DNA from: a virus
Length of the DNA: 20,581 nucleotides
Strand: one strand, 5' to 3'
Virus record (IMG/VR): IMGVR_UViG_3300042934_000239
Location: 1-20,581 of that record
Every line of letters begins with the position of its first letter. Positions within the stretch are counted from its first letter, which is position 1. Below the pieces are notes generated by a model. That model was given only the letters and a program-made list of their open reading frames with translations. It searched no databases and was not told the DNA's origin. The translations under genes and the position numbers were made by a program. Below, piece after piece: positions 1 to 4,995 of the stretch.

Positions 1-36
1 GTCACCCGAGCGGACCGGCCGACGCGGAAAACTCGG
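1..36. repeat. Left edge: terminal inverted 7-mer and GGAAAACT box
   Basis: The window begins GTCACCC and ends GGGTGAC, a 7-base terminal inverted repeat. Joining the ends would give the perfect 14-base palindrome GGGTGACGTCACCC. A box CGCGGAAAACTCGG at 23-36 matches CGAGGAAAACTAGG at 20563-20576 in 12 of 14 positions and in the same orientation. The small terminase gene starts about 270 bases from the other edge, so the joined ends are a plausible packaging (cos) site with flanking terminase-binding repeats. The repeats are directly visible; the cos role is inference. Confidence 0.5.
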
Positions 37-46
37 CGCGCGAGTC

Positions 47-379
47 GTGACGTACGCGACGGACGGCGTTACGCTTTCCGCCGTGACCGACCTCCCCCCT
101 CGCCGTGTCGACCTCGCCCTCGCGATCGACGCCCCCCTCGGTGTCCGTGCCCGCCTCGTCGCGGTGATCCTCGCCCGCCTCGCCGACGGCGACGGGATCG
201 TGTCGGCGACGCCGTACGCGATCGCGTCCCGTTGCCCGGACCTGAGCGTGTGGCGAGTCCGCGGGGCGATATCAACCCTGTTCGATTGGGGACTGATCGA
301 ACCGATCGGGCGTCACTCGTGGCGCCTGTTGTTCGATCAGGTGCCCGCCCACTTCGACCAGGGCGAGACGGCGTGGTGA
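47..379 (+). CDS. Winged-helix DNA-binding protein (putative)
   Basis: A 110-residue protein, first gene of the only rightward operon. Residues about 25-105 have the pattern of a winged helix. The segment RARLVAVILARLADGDG is followed by a recognition-helix candidate (TPYAIASRCPDLSVWRVRGAISTLFDWGLI) and then a short basic strand pair. This resembles the small helix-turn-helix proteins used as regulators or replication organisers in actinophages. The start is taken at GTG 47, which lies inside a degenerate copy of the genome-wide palindrome (48-59, TGACGTACGCGA). No Shine-Dalgarno sequence is visible, so the start could be further in. The stop TGA overlaps the next start (GTGGTGA). It is a candidate repressor or activator of the repeat network; target and role are unknown. 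Confidence 0.65.
   Translation: MTYATDGVTLSAVTDLPPRRVDLALAIDAPLGVRARLVAVILARLADGDGIVSATPYAIASRCPDLSVWRVRGAISTLFDWGLIEPIGRHSWRLLFDQVPAHFDQGETAW
48..59. promoter_or_regulatory. Degenerate palindromic operator at first gene start
   Basis: TGACGTACGCGA matches the repeated palindrome TGACGTACGTCA except at positions 10 and 11. It overlaps the GTG start of the first rightward gene. That fits a weaker operator for autoregulation, but no promoter is recognisable to its left within the window. Confidence 0.35.
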
Positions 380-726
380 TCCTGTATCACTTCACCTGTG
401 ACGATCACGGCGCCCCGGGGATCGAGGCGAACGGCGGCGTCATCGTGCCGAGGTATCAGGACTACCTCGGCCTGTCTCTGGTGTGGATGACGAACGATCG
501 CCACGCGTCGAGGGATGACCTCGGCCTGTCGGCCCGGGTCCTGTTGACGTGCGATCGCATGGCGAACCGGTTCGCGATCGAGGCGCCGGTCGACGCGGTC
601 CCGTGGTTGTCGATCCGGTCGCGGATGCCGCGGGCCTCGGTCGTCGCCCTCGAAGGCGTTCGCGGAACTCGGCCGTCGGCGTGGTTCGTGTCGAGGGCGG
701 TTCAGAAGGGGCGCCGGGATGACTGA
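376..726 (+). CDS. Conserved-type phage protein, YHFT motif, function unknown
   Basis: A 116-residue protein starting at GTG 376, which overlaps the preceding stop (GTGA); GTG 373 is an alternative. The N-terminus reads VILYHFTCDDHG, followed by a GIEANGGVIVP segment, VWMTNDR and a CDRMANRFAIE strand. The order Tyr-His-x-Thr, then a small helix ending Gly, then a hydrophobic strand recalls the start of ADP-ribosyltransferase-fold proteins such as DarT or KptA. No complete catalytic set is visible, so this is only a hint. It sits between a winged-helix protein and a membrane protein in a tightly coupled three-gene operon. Its function is not recognised. Confidence 0.7.
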   Translation: MILYHFTCDDHGAPGIEANGGVIVPRYQDYLGLSLVWMTNDRHASRDDLGLSARVLLTCDRMANRFAIEAPVDAVPWLSIRSRMPRASVVALEGVRGTRPSAWFVSRAVQKGRRDD

Positions 727-937
727 CCTCGATCACCCGTACCGGTGTCCGACCTGTGGCACACACGACCCGGTCGTCGACCTGGCGGGCCGGGTCACGA
801 TGCGATCGCGGCAGGCCCTCGACGACGAGGCGGAACGCCTACGCCGCCGGTCCGGGTTCTCGATCCTGTCGGGGTTGATCTGTCTGATCATGGCGGGCCT
901 GAACGGCGCGTTCGTCGTCGCCGCTCTGTTCCGGTAG
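719..937 (+). CDS. Small zinc-knuckle membrane protein
   Basis: A 72-residue protein. The start ATG 719 lies 8 bases inside the end of the upstream gene, so translation is probably coupled. The N-terminal part has CPTCGTHD, a Cys-x2-Cys pair suited to metal binding but without a clear second pair. The middle (about 28-45) is charged and helical. The C-terminus (about 46-71, FSILSGLICLIMAGLNGAFVVAAL) is one transmembrane segment ending in Arg. The predicted topology is a cytosolic N-terminus with a C-terminal anchor. The role is unknown. It closes the rightward operon and is followed by two hairpins. Confidence 0.7.
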   Translation: MTDLDHPYRCPTCGTHDPVVDLAGRVTMRSRQALDDEAERLRRRSGFSILSGLICLIMAGLNGAFVVAALFR

Positions 938-943
938 TGTCTC

Positions 944-971
944 TTCGTCCGACCCGGGGGGGACGGACGAA
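944..971 (+). terminator. Hairpin after rightward operon
   Basis: TTCGTCCG (944-951) pairs perfectly with CGGACGAA (964-971) across a 12-base loop, 6 bases past the stop codon. There is no T tract, which is common for actinobacterial terminators. It acts ahead of the stronger hairpin at 1043-1075. Confidence 0.5.
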
Positions 972-1042
972 CGCGTTACCCCCTGACAGGCCGTGGGAGC
1001 CTCATGGGGACCTGTACCGGCTTGGGGAGGTACTAGGACGCC

Positions 1043-1075
1043 AGAAGGCCCCCTGACACTGTCAGGGGGCCTTCT
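1043..1075. terminator. Bidirectional terminator between convergent operons
   Basis: A perfect 16-base inverted repeat with a single central base: AGAAGGCCCCCTGACA (1043-1058), C, then TGTCAGGGGGCCTTCT. It separates the rightward operon (ends 937) from the leftward SprT-like gene (ends 1096), so it can stop transcripts from both sides. It shares its GGCCCCC core with the hairpins at 1941, 3136 and 4588. Confidence 0.85.
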
Positions 1076-1095
1076 AGGGCGTTTGGGGGCCGGGG

Positions 1096-1851
1096 TCAGT
1101 CTACGGCGACGAACAGGCCGTCGCATTCCTGGCACTTCGGCCGGGCGAGGTCGAGGACCTTCCCCGAGACGCGGATCGAGTGTCCGCACGAGCACACGGC
1201 CTTGATCAGGGTCCGGCGGCCGCCCCGCTTCGGGGGGGCGATCGCGATCCCGCCGCCGAGGCCGCCGAGGCCGCCGACCGCGATCCCGCCGCCCTTCCCG
1301 CCGACCGGCGGCAGAACCGGCATGACCGGGTGAGCCGAGGCGACGACCGCGCGGGCGAGGCCCTTGTCGATCCGGGCGACCAGGCGACGCCACCGCTTCA
1401 GGCCGTCCTCGGACAGGTTCGTTCCGGTCCAGCCATGCCAGCCAATCTCGACGACGGTCAGGCCCATTTCCTCGGCGGCCGCCTTGAACTTCAGGTTGTG
1501 GCGGCCGTTCACGTCGGTGTCGCGGATGCCGCGGGCGAGGTTGCGGGCGTGGGCGGCCTCGTGAATGAGGGTCGCGGCGACGTCGGCCGCGCCACGGCGA
1601 AGGTTCTCGCCGCTGATCATGACCTCGTAGCGGTGAGCCTGTTCGGCCTTCGCGTCGCCCCATACCTGAGCGACGGTCGTGTGTCCCCACGCCTTCGAGT
1701 CCCGCTTGATCACGATCGTGACGTCGGGGGCGTCCGGGTACTCGGCCTGAATCATCCGGTAGGCGACTTCGAGGGCCGTCATGACCGGCGACAGGTCGGC
1801 GGCGAACTCGACGGGGGCCTCGGCCTCGGGGGCGGTCTGCTGAGCGTTCAT
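1096..1851 (-). CDS. SprT-like zinc metallopeptidase with C-terminal zinc ribbon
   Basis: A 251-residue protein. Residues 96-104 read IHEAAHARN, the HExxH zinc-binding motif (His97, Glu98, His101), and His118 in GRHNLKF is a likely third ligand. The C-terminus (219-251) has Cys220, Cys222, Cys240 and Cys243, a zinc ribbon as in SprT/Spartan-like proteins. An unusual glycine-rich, low-complexity linker (about 181-205) joins the two parts. The start ATG 1851 was chosen over upstream codons because GGAAAGGAAACACCGAA lies directly before it. The gene has its own promoter, operator and box pair (1887-1940) and is the last leftward gene. The family cleaves proteins, in cells often DNA-bound ones; the target here is unknown. 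Confidence 0.85.
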   Translation of the reverse strand: MNAQQTAPEAEAPVEFAADLSPVMTALEVAYRMIQAEYPDAPDVTIVIKRDSKAWGHTTVAQVWGDAKAEQAHRYEVMISGENLRRGAADVAATLIHEAAHARNLARGIRDTDVNGRHNLKFKAAAEEMGLTVVEIGWHGWTGTNLSEDGLKRWRRLVARIDKGLARAVVASAHPVMPVLPPVGGKGGGIAVGGLGGLGGGIAIAPPKRGGRRTLIKAVCSCGHSIRVSGKVLDLARPKCQECDGLFVAVD

Positions 1852-1860
1852 TTCGGTGTT

Positions 1861-1906
1861 TCCTTTCCACGGGATGCCAGAAGTTTTCCTGACGTACGTC
1901 AGGATA
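1861..1906 (-). promoter_or_regulatory. Promoter, palindromic operator and leader of the SprT-like gene
   Basis: Read leftward, an extended -10 (TGA then TATCCT, 1906-1901) runs straight into the palindrome TGACGTACGTCA (1890-1901). The symmetric region is TCCTGACGTACGTCAGGA (1887-1904). The predicted transcription start falls at the palindrome centre, an ideal place for a repressor. The leader then carries AACTTCTG and CCCGTGGAAAGGAAAC, nearly identical to the leader at 2401-2436. No good -35 is visible; the boxes at 1922-1940 occupy that place, which suggests activator dependence. The elements are visible; the function is inferred. Confidence 0.6.
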
Positions 1907-1919
1907 TCACAGGTTGCGT

Positions 1920-1940
1920 CATATGAACGACCATATGAAC
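1920..1940. repeat. Paired TATGAAC boxes, 12-bp period
   Basis: CATATGAAC occurs at 1920-1928 and again at 1932-1940, exactly 12 bases apart. The pair lies between the terminator at 1941-1988 and the promoter/operator of the SprT-like gene, and covers the expected -35 region. It is the best-conserved member of a family found at nine gene starts. Confidence 0.7.
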
Positions 1941-1988
1941 ACAGGCCCCCGACATTGTCCCCCATATGGGGGACAGTCGGGGGCCTGT
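1941..1988 (-). terminator. Two-stage hairpin terminator
   Basis: The outer stem ACAGGCCCCCGAC (1941-1953) pairs with 1976-1988. The inner stem GTCCCCC (1957-1963) pairs with GGGGGAC (1968-1974) around an ATAT loop. It lies 16 bases past the stop of the gene ending at 2004 and insulates it from the SprT-like unit. There is no T tract. Confidence 0.8.
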
Positions 1989-1998
1989 GGCGTCGAGT

Positions 1999-2006
1999 GT
2001 ACGTCA
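1999..2006 (-). promoter_or_regulatory. Half copy of the palindrome at a stop codon
   Basis: Read leftward, TGACGTAC followed by ACTC keeps only the first 8 bases of the 12-base palindrome. Its TGA is the stop codon of the upstream gene, as in the complete copies at 14284 and 18434. It may be a decayed operator. Confidence 0.3.
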
Positions 2007-2270
2007 GGTGATAGGGGACGGCCTATGACCGTGATCGGTGTCCGTCGACTCGTCGTAGCGGGCAGGGCAGATATCGAAGGTCCCGCCGATCGCGACGTCG
2101 ACCCATCGGTCGCCGTCGTACTCGATCAGGGCGCCACAGTCGCGGCATCCTCGGCGGCCGGTCAACTCGATCGCGGCGCGGACCCAGGCGCCGGGCGCGT
2201 CCTTCGGCAGGGCGGCCGCGTATAGGCCCTCCAGGCCCTCGGCGCGGGCCTCGCCCTCGCCCCGGGTCAC
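2004..2270 (-). CDS. Small cysteine-containing protein, unknown
   Basis: An 88-residue protein starting at GTG 2270, which overlaps the stop of the upstream 41-residue gene (TCGTGA), so translation is coupled. The first half is helical and charged (EGLEGLYAAALPKDAP, GAWVRAAIELTG). The second has CRDCGALIEYDGDRWVDV and a later FDICPA, three cysteines arranged like an incomplete zinc ribbon. No family is recognised. It shares its promoter with the 41-residue gene and is followed by a strong terminator. Confidence 0.65.
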   Translation of the reverse strand: MTRGEGEARAEGLEGLYAAALPKDAPGAWVRAAIELTGRRGCRDCGALIEYDGDRWVDVAIGGTFDICPARYDESTDTDHGHRPSPIT

Positions 2271-2392
2271 GACCGGCCCTCGCGGTCCTCGACACGGATA
2301 TCGAGGTCATACGGACTCAACAGGCGCATGACCTCGGCCTGTACGTCCTCGGGGACGTCGACGGCGTTGAAGAATACGACACGGTATTGCAT
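2267..2392 (-). CDS. 41-residue small protein, unknown
   Basis: The sequence begins MQYRVVFFNAVDVPEDVQ and continues with a short helix and strand (VMRLLSPYDLDIRVED), possibly a compact alpha/beta fold. The start ATG 2392 is set by GGAAAGGAACCCCC just upstream. The gene has a complete leader (2401-2441) nearly identical to that of the SprT-like gene, including the operator, and its stop overlaps the next gene. This dedicated, conserved control region argues strongly that the short reading frame is real. The function is unknown. Confidence 0.7.
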   Translation of the reverse strand: MQYRVVFFNAVDVPEDVQAEVMRLLSPYDLDIRVEDREGRS

Positions 2393-2400
2393 GGGGGTTC

Positions 2401-2441
2401 CTTTCCACGGGAGGTCAGAAGTTCTGACGTACGTCAGGGTA
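2401..2441 (-). promoter_or_regulatory. Promoter, palindromic operator and leader of the 41-residue gene
   Basis: The geometry equals that at 1861-1906. Read leftward, an extended -10 (TGC then TACCCT, 2441-2436) abuts the palindrome at 2425-2436, placing the predicted start at the operator centre. The leader repeats AACTTCTG and CCCGTGGAAAGGAA of the SprT-like gene. The two leaders differ mainly by a 3-base gap. Confidence 0.6.
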
Positions 2442-2454
2442 GCACGAGGTCTGT

Positions 2455-2724
2455 TCACATGAAACCGCGTATGAACTTCTCCCGCTGTATGTCGTCGGTC
2501 GCGGCGAGGTCGTCGACGGCGTAGCGGGCGAACAGGTCGACGGCGGCGCGGATCATGGCGCGGCGTTCGGCGTCGGTTGCGCCGTCGATCAACTTGTCGG
2601 CGATTGAGGCGGCGTGATCGGAGAAGGGGCCGCCGTCGGTGCCTTCGCCCTCGAACATGAGGGCGAGGGCGCGCGGGCCGACCATAAGGAGAAGGCTGTA
2701 CGCGCCGGGGTTGTTCGTGGTCAT
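2455..2724 (-). CDS. Hypothetical protein downstream of the double-HTH gene
   Basis: An 89-residue protein starting at ATG 2724, which overlaps the stop of the HTH gene (ATGA). It begins MTTNNPGAYSLLLMVGPRA. The rest is mostly helical (FSDHAASIADKLIDG, DAERRAMIRAAVDLFARYAV). No domain is recognised. The last codons contain the degenerate box pair (2457-2476) of the next transcription unit, so regulatory and coding sequence overlap. Confidence 0.7.
   Translation of the reverse strand: MTTNNPGAYSLLLMVGPRALALMFEGEGTDGGPFSDHAASIADKLIDGATDAERRAMIRAAVDLFARYAVDDLAATDDIQREKFIRGFM
2457..2476. repeat. Degenerate TATGAAC box pair, 12-bp period
   Basis: ACATGAAA (2457-2464) and GTATGAAC (2469-2476) repeat at 12 bases, in the same orientation and at nearly the same distance from the operator (about 20 bases) as the pair at 1920-1940. 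The pair lies inside the 3' end of the preceding gene. Confidence 0.5.
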
Positions 2725-3122
2725 CCGGCCGCCTCGATCCATACGAAGTGTGCGCCGGTCGGGCCGGTCGACAGGGACAGGCCGCCCTCGCCCGCCTTCG
2801 CCCATCGGCGGATCGTCGCGGCCGGAACGCCGAACTCGGCGGCGACGGCGTCGATCGGGATCGGGCGGCGTTTCGGCATGAACACAGGGACAGCGTAGGC
2901 AGGGGCGGCGACAGGGACCGGGGCGGGCGTCGACGTCGTCGCGACGGCGTCACGAGGCGGCGCGGCGAGTTCGGCGTCGGAGGGGATCAGCCACTTTCCG
3001 TCGACCTTCCGGGCGCCGGGAAGGCGGTTCGCCTGCAACCAGTTGTTGACGGTCCGAGGCGTCACATCGCGCGCCTTCGCGAACTCAGTGATCGACTGGA
3101 GGGCATTCATACGTTCATTCAT
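2721..3122 (-). CDS. Double helix-turn-helix DNA-binding protein
   Basis: A 133-residue protein with two HTH units. Residues about 10-48 (ITEFAKARDVTPRTVNNWLQ, then ARKVDGKWLIP) form an excisionase/MerR-type helix-turn-helix with a wing. Residues about 88-130 (IPIDAVAAEFGVPAATIRRW, then FVWIEA) form a second. A Pro/Ala-rich linker (about 55-82) joins them. Such a protein could bind two copies of a site on one DNA face, which fits the paired 12-bp boxes. One box pair overlaps its own start codon, which fits autoregulation. The start ATG 3122 sits about 7 bases after a TACTAT -10 candidate and lacks a Shine-Dalgarno sequence, so the mRNA may be leaderless. ATG 3110 is an alternative start. Confidence 0.8.
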   Translation of the reverse strand: MNERMNALQSITEFAKARDVTPRTVNNWLQANRLPGARKVDGKWLIPSDAELAAPPRDAVATTSTPAPVPVAAPAYAVPVFMPKRRPIPIDAVAAEFGVPAATIRRWAKAGEGGLSLSTGPTGAHFVWIEAAG

Positions 3123-3134
3123 AGGAACATAGTA
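3105..3134 (-). promoter_or_regulatory. Box pair over start codon and putative leaderless promoter
   Basis: Read leftward, TACTAT (3134-3129) is a -10 candidate only 6 bases before ATG 3122. TATGAAT follows at 3123-3117 and again at 3111-3105, a 12-base period, so the boxes span the start codon. A protein bound here would block both transcription and translation starts. No -35 is clear because the terminator stem occupies that place. Confidence 0.5.
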
Positions 3135-3135
3135 A

Positions 3136-3178
3136 GGCCCCCGCCAGACAACCGGGGGTTGAATGTCTGGCGGGGGCC
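3136..3178 (-). terminator. Strong hairpin terminator after the DGQHR gene
   Basis: GGCCCCCGCCAGACA (3136-3150) pairs perfectly with 3164-3178, a 15-bp stem with a 13-base loop, 18 bases past the stop at 3197. It separates the DGQHR gene from the double-HTH unit. Its sequence resembles the hairpins at 1043 and 1941. Confidence 0.8.
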
Positions 3179-3196
3179 GGTCGGGGCGCCGGGGCC

Positions 3197-4060
3197 TTAC
3201 GCCGTGTCGGCGAGGTCAGCGGTCAGAGTGCGAAGGTCGGGCAGGTTCTCGGCGCCGGGGCGGACACTGAGGACCGCGCGTTCGCGCCCTTCGGTGAAGT
3301 CCTGCCAGGTTTTGAGAAGGGCGATCAGGGCGGCGTACCCGCGTTCGTGGTGTGCGTACTGCGGGTATTGGTTCGTCAGCCAGCGGCGATAGGCGAGGAT
3401 CGGCGAGTTCACAGGCAACATAGAACCCTGTGCGACCTTCTCGACGAACTCGGTGATCTGTGCGTCGTGCTCGCCGCCGGTCGCCTCGCGGATCAGGGTC
3501 AGGCCGACCATGACCGACACGCGGGCGCCGACTCGGCCCACGCCGGACAGCATGTAGTCCGCCGTCGACTGTTGCCCGCGCAACAGGACGCCTCGCGGCG
3601 TGATCGCGAACTCGACGACGTCCTCGTTCGTGATCGTGAGGTCGAGGCGTTGCCAGGACCGGCGGGACCCTACCGTTTCGTCGTATTTCATGAGGGCCTT
3701 GATCGCCGACGACACGACGATCGCCGACGGAATCCCGGCGATCTGGAGGACGTGACCGGACGACCTGTTGCGGCCGGTGTCGATCACTTGGAAGGCGCGC
3801 GGGTCGACCTCGCGGGCGACGACGACCTCGACAGGCATGTTCGCCTCTACGATCGCGGCGATCCTGTGCTGTCCGTCGACGAGGCGGCCGGTCGTGTCGA
3901 ACGCGATCGCCTGGTGAGTCAGTAGCCACTGACCGGACCTGATCGCGTGGGCGAGGCGGTGAACGTGCGTCGTCATGAGGTTTCGCTGAGTCACGCCCTC
4001 GGCCTCGTGCTGTATCACGCGGGCCTCTTCGGGCGTGATCGTCTCGACTGATAGTCTCAC
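3197..4060 (-). CDS. DGQHR (ParB-like) domain protein
   Basis: A 287-residue protein starting at GTG 4060 after GGAAAGGATCCACA. Residues 25-105 hold the ParB-like core: HVHRLAHAIRSGQW, LTHQAIAFDTTGRL, DGQHR at 62-66, VVVAREVDPRAFQVIDTG. Proteins with this signature are common in actinophages; some ParB-type cores bind CTP or cut DNA, but no activity is established for this group. The C-terminal two thirds are helical and not recognised. It stands alone between the large gene-poor region and a terminator, with a palindrome (4184-4195) and a 14-bp hairpin in its leader. Because canonical ParB binds palindromic sites, it is one candidate reader of the repeated palindrome. Confidence 0.75.
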   Translation of the reverse strand: MRLSVETITPEEARVIQHEAEGVTQRNLMTTHVHRLAHAIRSGQWLLTHQAIAFDTTGRLVDGQHRIAAIVEANMPVEVVVAREVDPRAFQVIDTGRNRSSGHVLQIAGIPSAIVVSSAIKALMKYDETVGSRRSWQRLDLTITNEDVVEFAITPRGVLLRGQQSTADYMLSGVGRVGARVSVMVGLTLIREATGGEHDAQITEFVEKVAQGSMLPVNSPILAYRRWLTNQYPQYAHHERGYAALIALLKTWQDFTEGRERAVLSVRPGAENLPDLRTLTADLADTA

Positions 4061-4132
4061 TGTGGATCCTTTCCACGGGTCAAGGCGGGGCGAGTGAACA
4101 CACCTTCGGGTCGGTCGATCACTCGCCCCGCC
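4061..4132 (-). promoter_or_regulatory. Structured leader of the DGQHR gene
   Basis: GGCGGGGCGAGTGA (4084-4097) pairs perfectly with 4119-4132 across a 21-base loop. It lies between the upstream palindrome and the CCGTGGAAAGGATCC ribosome-binding block at 4061-4079. It may be a terminator for upstream transcripts or an attenuator; neither flank has a T tract. Confidence 0.5.
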
Positions 4133-4183
4133 GCTATTGGTTACAGGGCCGATCGTAGTGACTCAAACGAAAATGTCTATGAC

Positions 4184-4195
4184 TGACGTACGTCA
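4184..4195. promoter_or_regulatory. Palindromic operator TGACGTACGTCA
   Basis: An exact copy (14 symmetric bases with flanks, CTGACGTACGTCAG), about 125 bases upstream of the DGQHR start. A TATGAC one base to its left could be a rightward -10, but no rightward gene is convincing there. The flanking segment 4157-4187 is AT-richer than its surroundings. Confidence 0.6.
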
Positions 4196-4199
4196 GCGG

Positions 4200-4588
4200 G
4201 TGCCGCGTGTCATGGTTGCGATCGCGAGAACGTCGGACGTTTCGGAGGGGTTCGGGGGACTAGAGAGTCTGCCGCGCGTGTCCCTCTCCCCAAAGCGCCC
4301 CACGGTCCAATTTCCCGCCATACGTGTTCGCGCCCACGACGAATAGCGGTCCGGTTAGGGATCGCGTTTCGCTATGGGGGACAGGGGCCGTTGATCGACG
4401 GCCGTCCTGCCCGGGTGCCCTCCCGCGCTGAGGGACTGTTATTCGCGGTGTTCATCCGTGTTTCACGACCTGGGAACCAGAAACGGCGGTCGTCGCGGCG
4501 CGCCGTACGGCTTACGGCGTGTCGCTGTATCACGACGGGCGCCGGGGGGAGTTAGACTCAACCCGACGCGATCTCGACAATCCGTACG
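4200..4588. other. Gene-poor region with small hairpins
   Basis: Between the palindrome and the operon terminator there is no reading frame with believable protein composition on either strand. A hairpin forms around 4379-4408, where GGCCGT pairs with ACGGCC across TGATCG and GGAC with GTCC outside. GTTCATCCGTGTTTCAC near 4450 resembles a degenerate box pair (11-base period). In a compact genome such a gap may hold a replication origin, a small RNA or leader sequences; nothing here proves any of these. Confidence 0.4.
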
Positions 4589-4616
4589 CTACGGCCCCCG
4601 CTCTGGGGGCCGTAGC
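4588..4616 (-). terminator. Terminator of the HNH operon
   Basis: GCTACGGCCCCC (4588-4599) pairs with 4605-4616, a 12-bp stem with loop GCTCT. It lies 34 bases past the stop of the last leftward gene of the operon (ends 4650). TATTTGT follows on the + strand, so it could also act rightward. Confidence 0.75.
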
Positions 4617-4649
4617 TATTTGTACGGCGTGTCTCGTGATCCGTGCCGC

Positions 4650-4868
4650 CTAGGGCGGCGCGCGGCCCGGATCGGCGCGCGAGGATCGTCTGTGTCGGCC
4701 GTTCGGGGCCTTCCGGGTCCTACCACTGCCAGAAGGGGCCTTCTCGCGTCTACGGGGCGCCTGTGCCTGTTCTGCGGCCCTCGCCTCGTGGCAGGTGCAT
4801 TCACAGGCGAGGACGCCGCACCACTCGTGCATGCCGCCGTCACAGGCGGTCGACCGGCCGTCAAGCAT
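4650..4868 (-). CDS. Small cysteine-rich protein, unknown
   Basis: A 72-residue protein with its metal-ligand candidates clustered in the first 27 residues: Cys9, His14, Cys17, Cys22, Cys24, Cys26 and His27 (the latter in CECTCHEA). Small proteins with this Cys/His spacing are frequent in actinophages and of unknown role. The tail (about 35-72) is Arg/Lys/Pro-rich and probably disordered. ATG 4868 overlaps the stop of the upstream gene (ATGCTTGA), so it is translationally coupled. It is the last gene before the terminator. Confidence 0.65.
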   Translation of the reverse strand: MLDGRSTACDGGMHEWCGVLACECTCHEARAAEQAQAPRRREKAPSGSGRTRKAPNGRHRRSSRADPGRAPP

Positions 4869-4995
4869 CGCCCCGCCCCCCTGTGAACATAGTTTCGATC
4901 GCGGATCGCGGCCGGCGTCGAGGACCTGTCGAACATAGGTACAGGCCCGCCCCGGCGGCCGCCAGGGACACGGGGGACGCCGAGGCGGGGGTCAT
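4861..4995 (-). CDS. 44-residue small protein, unknown
   Basis: It starts at ATG 4995 in an ATGA overlap with the HNH gene and ends overlapping the next start. Coupling on both sides is the main support that it is translated. The sequence MTPASASPVSLAAAGAGLYL is weakly hydrophobic, then becomes basic (PRRRPRSAIETMFTGG). It may be a short membrane-associated peptide; no family is recognised. Confidence 0.5.
   Translation of the reverse strand: MTPASASPVSLAAAGAGLYLCSTGPRRRPRSAIETMFTGGRGDA

Noticed and set aside
839-1870. 343-residue leftward frame
   Set aside because: Extremely Arg/Pro/Gly-rich out-of-frame shadow that runs through the terminator at 1043-1075.
1180-1926. Long open frame on the + strand over the SprT-like gene
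   Set aside because: Arg/Asp/Gly/Val-rich shadow of the real gene on the other strand; no domain, no ribosome binding site. Similar shadows at 7375-8412, 9923-11029 and 15161-16225 were rejected for the same reason.
1920-1940. CRISPR-like or iteron array
   Set aside because: Only two copies per site, no spacer-repeat series, and the pairs are dispersed at gene starts.
4137-4346. 69-residue + strand frame starting in the AT-richer patch
   Set aside because: No Shine-Dalgarno sequence, no recognisable fold; the palindrome is read through as coding. Not convincing as a gene.
4589-4615. tRNA or small structured RNA gene
   Set aside because: Only a simple GC-rich terminator stem; no cloverleaf. 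I found no tRNA in the window.
4458-4886. 142-residue + strand frame in the gene-poor block
   Set aside because: Composition is typical of random GC-rich sequence, it crosses the terminator at 4588 and overlaps coupled leftward genes.
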